Positions 1 through 9,156 are shown, counted from the stretch's first letter. The stretch is DNA of 64,000 bases from Poriferisodalis sp026713105 (GCA_965115995.1 OZ220472.1:992001-1056000), one strand, 5' to 3'. The notes: generated by a model not told the origin, from the letters alone. Translations and numbers: made by a program.

Positions 1-1
1 G

Positions 2-718
2 GGACCCGCCGGCCCGTATGGCCCCTACACCGATTTCCTGGCGCCACGCGTCATCGTGGCGTCGCTGATGGCGGCGTTGGAGCGACGCGACCGCACCGGA
101 ACCGGCTGCTACATCGACGTGTCGCAGACCGAAGCAGCTCTGCATTACCTGGCGCCGGCCATCTTGGATGCGTCGATCAATGGCCGCGATCCGCAGCGCT
201 GCGGCAACGAGGACCCGCACATGAGCCCGCACGGCGTCTATCCGAGCTCGGGCGACGACCAGTGGGTGGCTATTGCCTGCACCGATGACCGGTGGGCATC
301 GCTGGCTGACACCATCGGGCTCGTCGGCGATGGGGCACCAGGCTCGGATCAGGCTGCGCGCAGGGAGCGTGCGGCGGAGATCGACGAGGCCATTTCGGCA
401 TGGACCTCGGAGCGCACCAACACAGAGGCGGCCGAGACGCTGCAGGCCAGCGGTGTCGATGCCTACCCAGTCAACAACGGGCAAGGATGCTGCGACGATC
501 CGCAGCTGCAGGCTCGGGAGCACCACATCAACGTTCCCCACAGCTATCGCGGGACGATGTGGACGCAGCACTGCAGGACGCGCATGTCTCGAACGCCACC
601 GGTGGTCTGGCGAGGCGGCCCATGCCTGGGCGAGGACAACTATGAGGTGCTCACCGATTTCCTGGGCTACGACGCCGACCGCATCGCCGACCTCGCAGCG
701 GCCGAAGTGCTCGGCTGA
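2..718 (+). CDS. Family III CoA-transferase (CaiB/BaiF type), 3' part
   Basis: The frame is open from the first bases of the window, so the N-terminus lies outside. The visible ~238 residues begin GPAGPYGPYTDFLAPR and run into VASLMAALERRDRTGTG and YIDVSQTEAALHYLAP, the family III CoA-transferase layout in which a small-domain segment is followed by the long C-terminal arm of the interlocked dimer. These enzymes move CoA between carboxylic acids, often in carnitine, bile acid or branched fatty acid degradation. The catalytic Asp of the N-terminal half is not in the window. The C-terminus (DNYEVLTDFLGYDADRIADL) is the usual family ending. The stop lies 5 bp from the 3' end of the convergent CapA-like gene. 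The substrate cannot be assigned. Confidence 0.85.
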   Translation, partial: GPAGPYGPYTDFLAPRVIVASLMAALERRDRTGTGCYIDVSQTEAALHYLAPAILDASINGRDPQRCGNEDPHMSPHGVYPSSGDDQWVAIACTDDRWASLADTIGLVGDGAPGSDQAARRERAAEIDEAISAWTSERTNTEAAETLQASGVDAYPVNNGQGCCDDPQLQAREHHINVPHSYRGTMWTQHCRTRMSRTPPVVWRGGPCLGEDNYEVLTDFLGYDADRIADLAAAEVLG

Positions 719-723
719 GGCCG

Positions 724-2004
724 CTACTCGGCCTCGGTTTCGGCTTCCGTGCCGGATTCGGCCTCCTCCGCGCCATCCTCGCCCTCACCTTCGGCTTCAG
801 ACTCGGCCTCCGACCCGGTCTCACCGTCGGTATCGGGCGCTGGCGCAGCAGTCGTCGGCGGCGGCTGATGGCGGGCGCAGTCACCCGAGACAATGTCATT
901 GATGCGGTCGACGCGGGCCCCTGCAGCAGCAGGCACCGGCGCGCCGTTGGCGTCGAGCAGATGCGGATGGAACGACCAGTCCACGATTTCGTTGCCGTCG
1001 AAGTCGATCTGCAGGACACCCGTCTCGCCAGTGATACCGGACCGGTGATGCCACACGAAATTGCCCAGCGAGTAGGCCACCAGCTTCCCGTCGTCGAACA
1101 CGACCGGCTGCAATACGTGAGGGTGCTGACCAATAACCGCGTCGGCACCGTTGCGCAGCAGCTCGAACGCAAGGTCGCGCTGGCGGCCGTCGGGACAGGT
1201 CATGCGTTCGACGCCCCAGTGGACGACGGCGATCACCACGTCGGCATCCTGAGCTGCCGCACGGACGTTCGCGAACAGCCGGTCACGCTGGTACGCCGAC
1301 GCAATCCCCGGTCGCGTCCCGGTGGCGGGAAAGCCGAGCGGCACAACCAGCGAGGCCCCGACGAATGCGACACCTACACCGGGCACTACCTCGATCACGC
1401 GGTGTCGGTAGGCGTCTGAGCTGGTTGCCCCTGCCCCCAACGCGATTACTCCTTCGGCCTCGAGCAGGCCAACCGTGTCGAGGAGCGCATCGGGTCCGTA
1501 GTCCATGGCGTGATTGTTCGCCAGGTTTGCCACGTCCACACCCGCAGCGCCGATCCGCTCAGCGGCCGACGGTGGTGCCCGAAAGACGAACTGCTTGTCG
1601 GCAGGCTCACCGTGGTCGCTGATGACCATCTCTACGTTCACGACCGCGATGTCGGCGGACCCGAGCGCAGGCTCGATGCCGGCGAACGGGTCGATGCCGG
1701 CTGCTTCGCTGCGGTTCATCAGCACGTCGCCGCCCGCCAGCAGTGTCCACGTCCGATCCGGCGTGCTCGTCGTCGGCACGACCGCAGTCGTCGCTGTCGT
1801 CGTTGCGGCAACCGACGCGGCAGGCACAGTTGAGGGAGCGACTTGGTCATCGGCTCGGCTGGACTCGACTTCGGCCGCTGCCGGCTGCGCGCTCGCAGGT
1901 GCTTGCGATGATGTGGGCGGCGCAGGCGCTACCCGGATTGGGCTGGTGCTGCATGCGACCGCCAGCGCAGCCGCGCTCCCAGCAAGCGCTGCAAGGGTCC
2001 TCAC
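724..2004 (-). CDS. CapA-family (poly-gamma-glutamate synthesis type) lipoprotein
   Basis: 426 residues. The N-terminus has a hydrophobic stretch ending LAVACSTS, a lipobox-like site with a non-ideal -3 residue, so it is probably exported and lipid-anchored. The body shows the CapA metallophosphatase-like signatures AGGDVLMNR, VNVEMVISD, NLANNHAMDYG, HWGVERM and GQHPHVLQP, which line the presumed metal site. CapA proteins belong to poly-gamma-glutamate capsule export or anchoring systems, but no capB or capC neighbour is present, so the role here is open. The last ~45 residues are a low-complexity Glu/Gly/Ala tail of repeated EAE units, unusual for the family and probably disordered. It is convergent with the CoA-transferase and codirectional with the esterase upstream. 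Confidence 0.85.
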   Translation of the reverse strand: MRTLAALAGSAAALAVACSTSPIRVAPAPPTSSQAPASAQPAAAEVESSRADDQVAPSTVPAASVAATTTATTAVVPTTSTPDRTWTLLAGGDVLMNRSEAAGIDPFAGIEPALGSADIAVVNVEMVISDHGEPADKQFVFRAPPSAAERIGAAGVDVANLANNHAMDYGPDALLDTVGLLEAEGVIALGAGATSSDAYRHRVIEVVPGVGVAFVGASLVVPLGFPATGTRPGIASAYQRDRLFANVRAAAQDADVVIAVVHWGVERMTCPDGRQRDLAFELLRNGADAVIGQHPHVLQPVVFDDGKLVAYSLGNFVWHHRSGITGETGVLQIDFDGNEIVDWSFHPHLLDANGAPVPAAAGARVDRINDIVSGDCARHQPPPTTAAPAPDTDGETGSEAESEAEGEGEDGAEEAESGTEAETEAE

Positions 2005-2047
2005 CCGAGTCGACCGGCGCGGTCGCCGTAGGAACCCCAGCTTGGGT

Positions 2048-2896
2048 TCACCCAGCGTTGAACACCCACCTCAAGCCGTGTGCAACCAGCGCGTAGGGCA
2101 CGGTGAAGTGCGTTTCTTCATCCCAGATCATTGTCTTCAGCCGCAGACTGGGATAGTTCCGGCCTGTGAGCAGCTCGCCCAAACGCTCGGTGTGTTCAGC
2201 GGTGCGGGCCTGTTCGAAGATCGCGGTGGCGCCCGGGTCGAAGGCAGGGCTGAGCACGTCTTCGGCCCCGCCAGCGGCGAGGTACACGACAGCGTCGAGA
2301 TCGTCGTTGGCCTCGGCATAGGCAGCCTCGTAGTCGAACACCAGCGGGTGATCCCAGCAGATCCACGGGCTGCCGATCACGTACCGGTTGAAGAACCCGG
2401 TGTGGTTGAACAGCGTGTAGCAGCCGAACAGCCCGCCCATTGAGTCACCGACGTAGGTGCGGTCGTCGGACACGTTGAAGTTCGCCTGCAGCCAAGGCCA
2501 CAGCTCCTCGCTCATGAACCTGGCGAACAGCGGGGCCCCGCCGCCCACGACCTCCATCTCCACCAACGGTGACGCATTGAGTTGTTCGAGCTGCCACTCG
2601 TCGGACGTCGGCGAGAAGTCGTACATGCGACGTCCGGTCACATAGACGATGTCGCCGCCGACGGGGTAGCCGATCGCCACCGTCAGGATGGGCGGGATCT
2701 CGCCACCCATGAGCAGCATTGTCGCCATGTCGCAGGCGAAGCCTGCGCCGAAATTGGCATCGGTCTGGTACACGACCGCCAGCGGTTCGGGCCAGTCGAT
2801 AGGCGGCCCCTGGGTGGTGATCTCGAAATCGAAGTCCATGAGATCCGAGTGGACGATGTGTCTCTGTGTGAGCGGCAATTGCTGTGGACCGGCCAT
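2048..2896 (-). CDS. Alpha/beta hydrolase, putative esterase (Fes/IroE-like)
   Basis: 282 residues without a signal peptide. The nucleophile elbow is GDSMGG with Ser152; a late His occurs in EETHFTVP (about residue 263). The first half, with DANFG, ILTVAIGYP and RMYDFSPT, matches the putative-esterase (esterase D / siderophore esterase-like) fold. The family hydrolyses esters ranging from enterobactin to S-formylglutathione, and nothing here fixes the substrate. It lies 43 bp upstream (in its own direction) of the CapA-like gene and may be cotranscribed with it. It is divergent from the beta-lactamase-like gene across a 150 bp gap. Confidence 0.75.
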   Translation of the reverse strand: MAGPQQLPLTQRHIVHSDLMDFDFEITTQGPPIDWPEPLAVVYQTDANFGAGFACDMATMLLMGGEIPPILTVAIGYPVGGDIVYVTGRRMYDFSPTSDEWQLEQLNASPLVEMEVVGGGAPLFARFMSEELWPWLQANFNVSDDRTYVGDSMGGLFGCYTLFNHTGFFNRYVIGSPWICWDHPLVFDYEAAYAEANDDLDAVVYLAAGGAEDVLSPAFDPGATAIFEQARTAEHTERLGELLTGRNYPSLRLKTMIWDEETHFTVPYALVAHGLRWVFNAG

Positions 2897-3046
2897 GGCG
2901 TTTCCTTGCTTGTCGAATGCGTGCCTCGGAGTCTCGCGCAGCGCGCGACCGGTGTCCGTCGTGCCGCTGCTCCGAACTAGCGTCGCGCCCGCAGGGCCGA
3001 ATCAATCCCTGCGAAGCGCTGAACTCAGCCGAACAGGAGGCCTGAC

Positions 3047-4213
3047 ATGTCGCTCGGAGACGAAGTTCAAGGAATTCTCGACCGAGGCGTCGCCGACGGT
3101 GACGTCGTGGGCGCAGTGGCCAAGGTCATCAGTGCCGACGGAGAGATCTGCTCAGCGGCGGCCGGCACACGGGGCGCCGACAGCGACGTTCCGATGTCGA
3201 ATGACACCGTGTGCTGGATCGCCTCCATGACCAAGGCCATCACCGGCACCGCGGCGATGCAGCTCGTCGAGCAGGGCCAGCTCTCGCTCGACAGCCCCGG
3301 CGCGGAGGTGCTGCCACTGCTCGGCGAGCTCGACGTGCTGACCGGCTTCGACGACGACGGCAACCCGGTCACCCGGCCCCGCAACGGCGACATCACGCTG
3401 CGTCACCTGCTGACCCACACCGCGGGCATGGGATATGACATCTGGAGCCCTGAGCTCGGCCAGTACGAGGAGGTCACCGGGACGCCAGGGGTCATCGAGT
3501 GCCAGAAGGAGACCCTGCGGATCCCGTTGCTGTTCGATCCCGGCGATCGCTGGTTTTACGGAACCGGCATCGACTACGCGGGCCAGATGGTGGAGGCGGC
3601 TTCAGGGATGTCGCTCGGGGAGTACATGACCGAGAAAATCTTCGGGCCGCTGGGCATGACCGACACGTCGTTCAAGATCAGCGACGACATGCGCGCTCGC
3701 ATTTCGGCGATGCAAGCGCGGATGGAGGATGGCTCGCTGGTCGAGATGCCATTCGAGATCCCTCAAGAGCCCGAGTTCGAGATGGGCGGCGGCGGCCTGT
3801 ACTCCACCGTCGACGACTACTGCCGCTTCCTGGCCATGATGCTGAACGGCGGCAGCCTCAACGGCAACGAAATCGTGTCACCCGAAACGCATGCACAGAT
3901 GGTCACCAATGCCATGGGCGACTTGCGCGTCACGATGCTCCCGACGGCCATTCCGCCCTACTCATTCGATGCAGAGTTCTTCCCCGGCCTCGAGAAGTCG
4001 TGGGGCCTGACATTCCAGATCAACGAGGAACCCGCCCCGACGGGGCGCCCGGCCGGCGGCCTCATGTGGGCCGGTTTGGCCAACTCCTACTTCTGGATCG
4101 ATCTGCAGAATCGGGTGGCCGGCTGCTACATCAGCCAGCAGGTGCCGTTTGCAGATCCTCGCTCTTACGCGCTCCACGAAGCCATCGAGACCGCCACTTA
4201 CAACAGCCTGTAA
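3047..4213 (+). CDS. Class C beta-lactamase family serine hydrolase
   Basis: 388 residues, no signal peptide, so probably cytoplasmic. The S-x-x-K catalytic tetrad is SMTK (Ser60-Lys63). FYGTGIDYAGQ follows at the position of the second (Tyr) motif, and the C-terminal RPAGGLMWAGLANSYFWID is typical of the esterase-like branch. These proteins (EstB-like, D-aminopeptidase-like) usually hydrolyse esters or amides and are seldom true antibiotic resistance enzymes. A GGAGG Shine-Dalgarno just upstream of the ATG supports this start. It stands alone between a divergent esterase gene and the convergent fab operon. Confidence 0.85.
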   Translation: MSLGDEVQGILDRGVADGDVVGAVAKVISADGEICSAAAGTRGADSDVPMSNDTVCWIASMTKAITGTAAMQLVEQGQLSLDSPGAEVLPLLGELDVLTGFDDDGNPVTRPRNGDITLRHLLTHTAGMGYDIWSPELGQYEEVTGTPGVIECQKETLRIPLLFDPGDRWFYGTGIDYAGQMVEAASGMSLGEYMTEKIFGPLGMTDTSFKISDDMRARISAMQARMEDGSLVEMPFEIPQEPEFEMGGGGLYSTVDDYCRFLAMMLNGGSLNGNEIVSPETHAQMVTNAMGDLRVTMLPTAIPPYSFDAEFFPGLEKSWGLTFQINEEPAPTGRPAGGLMWAGLANSYFWIDLQNRVAGCYISQQVPFADPRSYALHEAIETATYNSL

Positions 4214-4272
4214 GAGGCTGCGCCGATTCGGTCCTACCCCGCTCGTACGCCTGTGCTTGTGAGCTCAGGCTC

Positions 4273-5448
4273 TCAGGCGGGGCCGAGCACGATGCAGCCG
4301 TTGTGGCCGCCGAAACCGAACGAGTTGCTGAGCGACGGGCCCGGCTCCCAGTCGGCCGCTTGACCGGTCACCAAGCGGAACTCCGCAAGCTCGGGATCGG
4401 GAGTGGTCCAGCCTGCCGTCGGCGGGATCTTGCGGTGCTGCATCGACAGCAGCACCGCGATCGCCTCCAGCGCGCCCGCGGCACCGAGCGCATGGCCGGT
4501 GACGCCCTTGGTCGACGTCACCAGCGGCCCGTTCGGGCCGAACAGCTTGTTGAGCGCCTCCGCCTCGGCGGCATCGTTCAACGGGGTCGAGGTGCCGTGT
4601 GCGTTCACGTGCGCGATGTCGTCGGGGGTGAGGCCGGCGTCCTCGATCGCGAGCTGCATGCAGCGCAGCGCTCCCGCGCCGCCCGGGGCCGGTGCGGTGA
4701 TGTGATGGGCGTCGGCATTCGACGCGGTACCGAGCACTTCTCCGTAGATCTTCGCTCCCCGCGAGACCGCTGACTCCCACTCCTCGAGAATCAGGGTGGC
4801 GGCGCCTTCGGTCATCATGAAGCCGTCACGGTTCTTGTCGAACGGCATGGATACCCCGCTGGTCGACAAAGCAGTCATGTTGACGAAACCTGCTGTGCCC
4901 ACGGGAGTCATCACCGACTCGCACCCACCGGCCACGATGACGTCAGCGACTCCTGTGCGGATCAGCCGAGCTGCGTACCCGACAGCATGCGTACCTGCTG
5001 CGCAGGCCGTGGTCAGCACCTCGCAAGGGCCGGCTAGGCCGAAGCGCATGGAGATGGCAGCCCCGGGGGCGTTGGGCATCATCATCGGGACCATGAACGG
5101 CGAAACCCGGCGCGCACCCTTGCGGTCGAGCACAAGAACCTGGTCTTCGAAGGTCTGCAGGCCGCCGACACCAGTGCCGTAGATCACCCCGCAGCGATCC
5201 GGATCGGTCGCCAAGTCGCCTGCATCGGCGATCGCGTGTGCGGCCGATGCCATGCCGAGCTGAGTCGACCGATCAGCCCGCCGCGCCTCCTTGGGATTGT
5301 CGTAGTACGGCGCTGGATCGAAGTCGGTGACCCGGCGCTCGCCTTCCGGCGGCTCGGAGTTCAACCCTTGCCAGAAGTCGTCAATGCCGGTCCCGGCGCA
5401 TGAGATGACGCCGAGGCCGACGACAGCTACTCGCCGGCTGTCGCTCAC
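4273..5448 (-). CDS. fabF: Beta-ketoacyl-ACP synthase II
   Basis: 391 residues, full length. It catalyses the chain-elongating decarboxylative Claisen condensation of acyl-ACP with malonyl-ACP. The Cys-His-His triad is visible: Cys149 in TTACAAGTHA, His284 in NAHGTSTPLND and His319 in GVTGHALGAAG. The ATG overlaps the acpP stop by 4 bp (ATGA), so the two are translationally coupled. It is the last gene of the fabD-fabH-fabG-acpP-fabF operon. FabF rather than FabB is assigned from overall layout. Confidence 0.95.
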   Translation of the reverse strand: MSDSRRVAVVGLGVISCAGTGIDDFWQGLNSEPPEGERRVTDFDPAPYYDNPKEARRADRSTQLGMASAAHAIADAGDLATDPDRCGVIYGTGVGGLQTFEDQVLVLDRKGARRVSPFMVPMMMPNAPGAAISMRFGLAGPCEVLTTACAAGTHAVGYAARLIRTGVADVIVAGGCESVMTPVGTAGFVNMTALSTSGVSMPFDKNRDGFMMTEGAATLILEEWESAVSRGAKIYGEVLGTASNADAHHITAPAPGGAGALRCMQLAIEDAGLTPDDIAHVNAHGTSTPLNDAAEAEALNKLFGPNGPLVTSTKGVTGHALGAAGALEAIAVLLSMQHRKIPPTAGWTTPDPELAEFRLVTGQAADWEPGPSLSNSFGFGGHNGCIVLGPA

Positions 5449-5678
5449 AGTTTCGATTCGACCAGCTCGATCGCGTGGGCGACGGTGGTGACGTCTTCGA
5501 GTTCTTCCTCGTCCACGCTGATGTCGAACTCCTCTTCCAACGCCATCACCAACTCGACAAGGTCCAGGCTGTCGGCGTCGAGGTCGTCGGCGAAGCTGGC
5601 CTCCGGTGTGACTTGCTCGGGATCCACTGCCAGCACCTCGACGGCGCAGTCACGGAATCGATCCAACGTGTCACTCAT
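5445..5678 (-). CDS. acpP: Acyl carrier protein
   Basis: 77 residues, highly acidic. The 4'-phosphopantetheine attachment site is Ser37 in DLDADSLDLVEL, followed by the usual recognition helix and EEFDISVDEEE. It carries the growing acyl chain for the surrounding fatty acid synthesis enzymes. It sits between fabG and fabF on the minus strand and overlaps fabF by 4 bp. The 159 bp gap separating it from fabG holds one copy of the dispersed repeat, so it could also have its own promoter. Confidence 0.97.
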   Translation of the reverse strand: MSDTLDRFRDCAVEVLAVDPEQVTPEASFADDLDADSLDLVELVMALEEEFDISVDEEELEDVTTVAHAIELVESKL

Positions 5679-5769
5679 GCTGATCCCCTCATGTGGGCGG
5701 TCACGCGCACGATCCCCCGACGGCCGTGCGAGTGCGAAGTGTAGGTCCCGCGAGCCTCGCCGTCGTCAC

Positions 5770-5836
5770 ACCTGTTGCTTCCCGCTCATGTTCGCTGTTG
5801 CTCACGGGCCGCTGAGGCACGGGCTCAGCCTCACGG
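5770..5836 (+). repeat. Dispersed intergenic repeat, copy 1
   Basis: About 67 bp sharing with the copies at 35125-35201 (inverted) and 43426-43502 the blocks TTCCCGCTC, GTTCGCTG, GCTCACGGGCCGCT and CTCAGCCTC. It fills the fabG-acpP gap and abuts the fabG stop. This copy is the most diverged: the GGCCACGGCTTCGCC segment of the other two is reduced. There is no coding potential. It may be a REP-like or small non-autonomous element; its function is unknown. Confidence 0.7.
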
Positions 5837-5837
5837 C

Positions 5838-6572
5838 TCAATGACCCATGCCCAAACCGCCATCGACCGGCATCACGGCGCCGGTGATGTACGCGCCATC
5901 GTCGGACGCCAGAAATGCCACCGCGGCGGCGATCTCGAACGGTTCTGCCACCCGGCCCAAGGGAACCGCGTCGGTGATGGCGGCTTGCTGAGTGTCGTTG
6001 AGTGCACCGAACATCTCGGTGTTGACCGGCCCTGGTGCTACGACATTCGCCGTGATGGCGCGCGAACCGAGTTCGCGCGCCAGCGATCTGGCCATGCCCA
6101 CAAGGCCTGCCTTGGATGCGGCGTAGTTGACCTGTCCTGCCGAGCCCAGCAGTCCAACCACTGACGACACGAAGATCAGCCGTCCCCAGCGGGCGCGCAG
6201 CATCGGCCGAGCCGCCCGCTTGGCCATCCTGTACGCGCCGGTCAAGTTGGTGTCGACTACCGCAGCGAAGTCTTCGTCGGCCATGCGCAGCACCAGCTGA
6301 TCACGGGTGATGCCGGCATTGGCGACCAGCACCTCGACCGGACCCAACTCTGCCTCAATGGTGCTGTATGCCGCATCGACCGCTGCACTGTCGGCCTGAT
6401 CGCATGACACCCACAGCAGACGGTCGTCGTCGGGGGCCCCGCTGCGACTGGTGACCGCCACGCGGTGACCCGCATCGGCGAACAACCGCGCGGTCGCCAG
6501 ACCGATGCCCCTGCTTCCACCGGTAACCAAGACCGTTCGTTCAGTCGTGGGGCGCGCTGTCGATGAGCTCAT
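5838..6572 (-). CDS. fabG: 3-oxoacyl-ACP reductase
   Basis: 244 residues, classical SDR. The nucleotide-binding motif is TGGSRGIG (residues 17-24), with NAG in VLVANAGITRDQL, Asn109, Ser137, Tyr150 and Lys154 (NYAASKAG) as the catalytic tetrad. The C-terminus ends VDGGLGMGH as in FabG. It reduces 3-oxoacyl-ACP with NADPH. No clear Shine-Dalgarno precedes the ATG, so the exact start is less certain than the identity. It is the third gene of the fab operon, 60 bp after fabH. Confidence 0.92.
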   Translation of the reverse strand: MSSSTARPTTERTVLVTGGSRGIGLATARLFADAGHRVAVTSRSGAPDDDRLLWVSCDQADSAAVDAAYSTIEAELGPVEVLVANAGITRDQLVLRMADEDFAAVVDTNLTGAYRMAKRAARPMLRARWGRLIFVSSVVGLLGSAGQVNYAASKAGLVGMARSLARELGSRAITANVVAPGPVNTEMFGALNDTQQAAITDAVPLGRVAEPFEIAAAVAFLASDDGAYITGAVMPVDGGLGMGH

Positions 6573-6632
6573 AGTGCACTGAGTGAGGAGGTCCGGTGTT
6601 CGGGGCGAGGCGATCGTCGCTGACGGCAGCAG

Positions 6633-7598
6633 CTAGCTGGCCTTGGCCGGAGCGCCCGACCAGCGCAGCAGCGCTGATGCCGAAGTCATCCCGGCTCCGA
6701 ATCCGACCAGCAGCACATGGTCGCCCTCGCTGATGCGACCGCCGCGCACGGCGTCATCGAGCGCGAGGGGAATCGACGCAGACGACGTGTTGCCGGTGCG
6801 CTCGATGACCATCGCGGCCTTCTCGAAGGGAATGCCCAGCCGCTTGCAGGAGGTCTCGACGATGCGGACGTTGGCCTGGTGCGGCACGACAACGTCTATG
6901 TCGTCGGGCGTGAGGCCAGCCTGCTTCATCGACTGGCGAGCCGATTCCTCCATGACGAGCACGGCCTTCTTGAAGACTGCTTGGCCGGCCATCTGGATGA
7001 AGTCGCCATGCTCGCAGTAGAGGTGATTCTCCATGGAGCCGTCGCTGGAGACATGCCAGCCGAGCAGGTCCGAACCCTGGTCGCTGCGTTCGAGCACTGC
7101 GGCACCAGATCCGTCGGCGAACAGGATGCACGTGGCCCGGTCGGTCCAATCGGTGATCCGTGAGAGCACCTCGGCGCCGATGACCAGCACCCGTTCATGT
7201 CCCATGGCGATCATGCCGTGACCTGCCACGAGCGAGTACACGAAACCCGAGCAGGCGGCGTTGACGTCCATCGCCCCGCAATCGAGCCCGAGCGCCTCTT
7301 GCACCCGCGACGACGAAGCCGGAACGCTCCGATCAGGAGTGGTAGTCGCCAAGATGAGCATGTCAATGCTCGAGGGGTCGACGCCGGCCACTTCCATGGC
7401 TGCTTCGCCGGCACGTGCAGCCAGGCCCGCCGTGGTGCCCCCGATGTTTCGCTGCTTGATGCCGGTTCGCTCGATGATCCACTCGTCTGACGTGTCAACC
7501 ATCTGGGCCAATTCGTCGTTGGTGAGGACTCGTTCTCCGAGCGCCGTCCCGATGCCGACAATGCGCGCGCTCGAAGCACTTCCCACGCTGAGCGTCAT
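6633..7598 (-). CDS. fabH: Beta-ketoacyl-ACP synthase III
   Basis: 321 residues from the chosen start. It initiates fatty acid synthesis by condensing an acyl-CoA primer with malonyl-ACP. The Cys-His-Asn triad is clear: Cys116 in NAACSGF, His240 in PHQANVR and Asn270 in RTGNTSSAS. The open frame extends 14 codons further upstream, but that start would overlap fabD, whereas the ATG chosen has a GGGGAGG Shine-Dalgarno 7-8 bp upstream and leaves a 14 bp gap. Primer specificity (acetyl or branched) cannot be told. Confidence 0.94.
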   Translation of the reverse strand: MTLSVGSASSARIVGIGTALGERVLTNDELAQMVDTSDEWIIERTGIKQRNIGGTTAGLAARAGEAAMEVAGVDPSSIDMLILATTTPDRSVPASSSRVQEALGLDCGAMDVNAACSGFVYSLVAGHGMIAMGHERVLVIGAEVLSRITDWTDRATCILFADGSGAAVLERSDQGSDLLGWHVSSDGSMENHLYCEHGDFIQMAGQAVFKKAVLVMEESARQSMKQAGLTPDDIDVVVPHQANVRIVETSCKRLGIPFEKAAMVIERTGNTSSASIPLALDDAVRGGRISEGDHVLLVGFGAGMTSASALLRWSGAPAKAS

Positions 7599-7612
7599 CT
7601 GTGGCCTCCCCT

Positions 7613-8797
7613 CTAGGTCCCTGCGGCCGTCCGCAACCACGCAACTGGCTGCCGAGCGGTGACCCGCTCGCCCTCTACGGCCATAATCCCCATGACAGTA
7701 CCCGCGAATGCCGAGCGAACTTCCTCACCGGCCACGTGGCCGATGACATCGCCGACACTGACTTGCTGGCCATCATCGACACCCGCGCCGAGCGTGAAGA
7801 TTCCGGCGCATGGGCTCACAATGAGTCGTTCGGTGACGTAGAGGTTCTCGCCGCCCAGCACGGCAGGCGCCGACGGGGCCTCGGTCGCGAGCGCCTCCAT
7901 CAGCGCGTCGATTTCAGCCGGCGCACCGACCGACATCGATGTGGCGCCGCGGTGCGTCCGCTTGGTCATGCCGGTCAGCACCTTGCCCGGTCCCAGCTCC
8001 ACGAAGGTGGTGACGCCGGCATCGGCCAATGCATGGAGGCTGGCGCGCCACAGCACTGGACTGGTGAGCTGCTGGGCCAGGAGCATGCGCCACTCGTCAG
8101 CGTCAGAACGCGGGCGTGCGTCGACATTTGCGACGACCGGCACGCTCGGGGCTCGGATCTCGACTTCGGCCAGCGCCTTGCGCAGACGATCGCGGGCCGG
8201 CTGCATGAACGGGGTATGGAAGGCGCCGCCCACGGGCAGACCCATGAGCCGTTTTGCGCCGGCTGTCTTCGCTTCGTCACCGGCGACGGCCACGGCGTCG
8301 GGTGCGCCTGCGATGACCACCTGCCCCGGGGCGTTGTAATTCGCGACCCAGACATCGCCAAGTGTGGCCTCGCACGCTTCCGCCACGAGGTTGTCGTCGA
8401 GGCCCAGCACCGCGGCCATGGTGCCTTCTCGCTCGTCAGCAGCGACCTGCATCGCCTCGCCGCGCTCGGCAACGAGCCGCACCGCGTCGTCGTACGCCAA
8501 GGCGCCGGTTGCGGTCAGGGCGCTGTACTCGCCCAGCGAATGCCCCGCCGCACACGAGAACGTCGTGCCGGTGCGCTCGACTGCATCGAGTGTCACCATC
8601 GACAGCACGAACGTCGACAGCTGTGAATTGCGCGTATGGCGCAGCTCGTCGGCGTCGGCTTCCAGCAAGAGCGCGGCGACATCGCGCCCGCAGGCGTCAG
8701 ATGCCTCGGTGACCAACTCCCACGACTCGTGCGAGGTCCACGGTTCGCCCATGCCCGGTTGCTGAGAGCCCTGACCGGGAAATGTGAATGCGAGCAC
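7613..8797 (-). CDS. fabD: Malonyl-CoA:ACP transacylase with C-terminal biotinyl/lipoyl-like domain
   Basis: 394 residues, about 85 longer than typical FabD. Residues 1-305 are a complete acyltransferase: FPGQGSQ at the start, nucleophile Ser97 in GHSLGEYSA, catalytic His194 in GAFHTPF, and VELGPGKVLTGM near the end. It loads malonyl groups on ACP. After a short Ala/Pro linker, residues ~319-390 (RLIVSPCAGIFTL, VGDVIGHVAGEEV, SAFAGTVMGIMAVEGERV) have the two-hairpin rhythm of biotinyl/lipoyl carrier domains, but the modified Lys of the MKM/DKA hairpin is absent, so it is probably not a swinging-arm carrier. The start is GTG with a strong GGAGGAGG site 5 bp upstream. It is the first gene of the fab operon. 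Confidence 0.92.
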   Translation of the reverse strand: MLAFTFPGQGSQQPGMGEPWTSHESWELVTEASDACGRDVAALLLEADADELRHTRNSQLSTFVLSMVTLDAVERTGTTFSCAAGHSLGEYSALTATGALAYDDAVRLVAERGEAMQVAADEREGTMAAVLGLDDNLVAEACEATLGDVWVANYNAPGQVVIAGAPDAVAVAGDEAKTAGAKRLMGLPVGGAFHTPFMQPARDRLRKALAEVEIRAPSVPVVANVDARPRSDADEWRMLLAQQLTSPVLWRASLHALADAGVTTFVELGPGKVLTGMTKRTHRGATSMSVGAPAEIDALMEALATEAPSAPAVLGGENLYVTERLIVSPCAGIFTLGAGVDDGQQVSVGDVIGHVAGEEVRSAFAGTVMGIMAVEGERVTARQPVAWLRTAAGT

Positions 8798-8942
8798 TCA
8801 GCCTCCTCCGCAGCGCCAGTGCGGAAGAACGGGCGCATGCCCGGGCCGCGCGCAGTGAACGCACATTGGATGTAGCGGAAAGGGTAGGTGCCAACTCGGT
8901 GGGAGCGCGACCGCCCAGCTCGATACGCTGAGCCGCCCCACA

Positions 8943-9025
8943 GCCCGGGTGGTGAAACGGCAGACACGGGGGACTCAAAATCCTCTGCCCTCACGGGCGT
9001 GCGGGTTCAACTCCCGCCCCGGGCA
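8943..9025 (+). tRNA. tRNA-Leu (anticodon CAA)
   Basis: 83 nt class II tRNA. The acceptor stem GCCCGGG pairs with CCCGGGC before discriminator A. The anticodon stem GGGGA/TCCTC encloses the loop CTCAAAA, giving anticodon CAA (reads UUG). A long variable arm follows, then T-stem GCGGG/CCCGC with loop TTCAACT. The CCA end is not encoded. It sits alone between the divergent fab operon and the response regulator gene. Confidence 0.95.
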
Positions 9026-9156
9026 CCCGAAACCGGCAGGAATCCCGCCAGGACACTCCGGGGAGGCCGCCGAAGTGCAGCGGTAGGCTGGCCGATCCGC
9101 AGCAGCCGACCGGGCCCCGCCCGCCGGTGCGATCCTGTCCCGCGAGGGGAGCGCGT

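Noticed and set aside
3047..4213. Beta-lactamase-like gene as antibiotic resistance determinant
   Set aside because: No signal peptide, and its motifs fit the esterase-like branch better.
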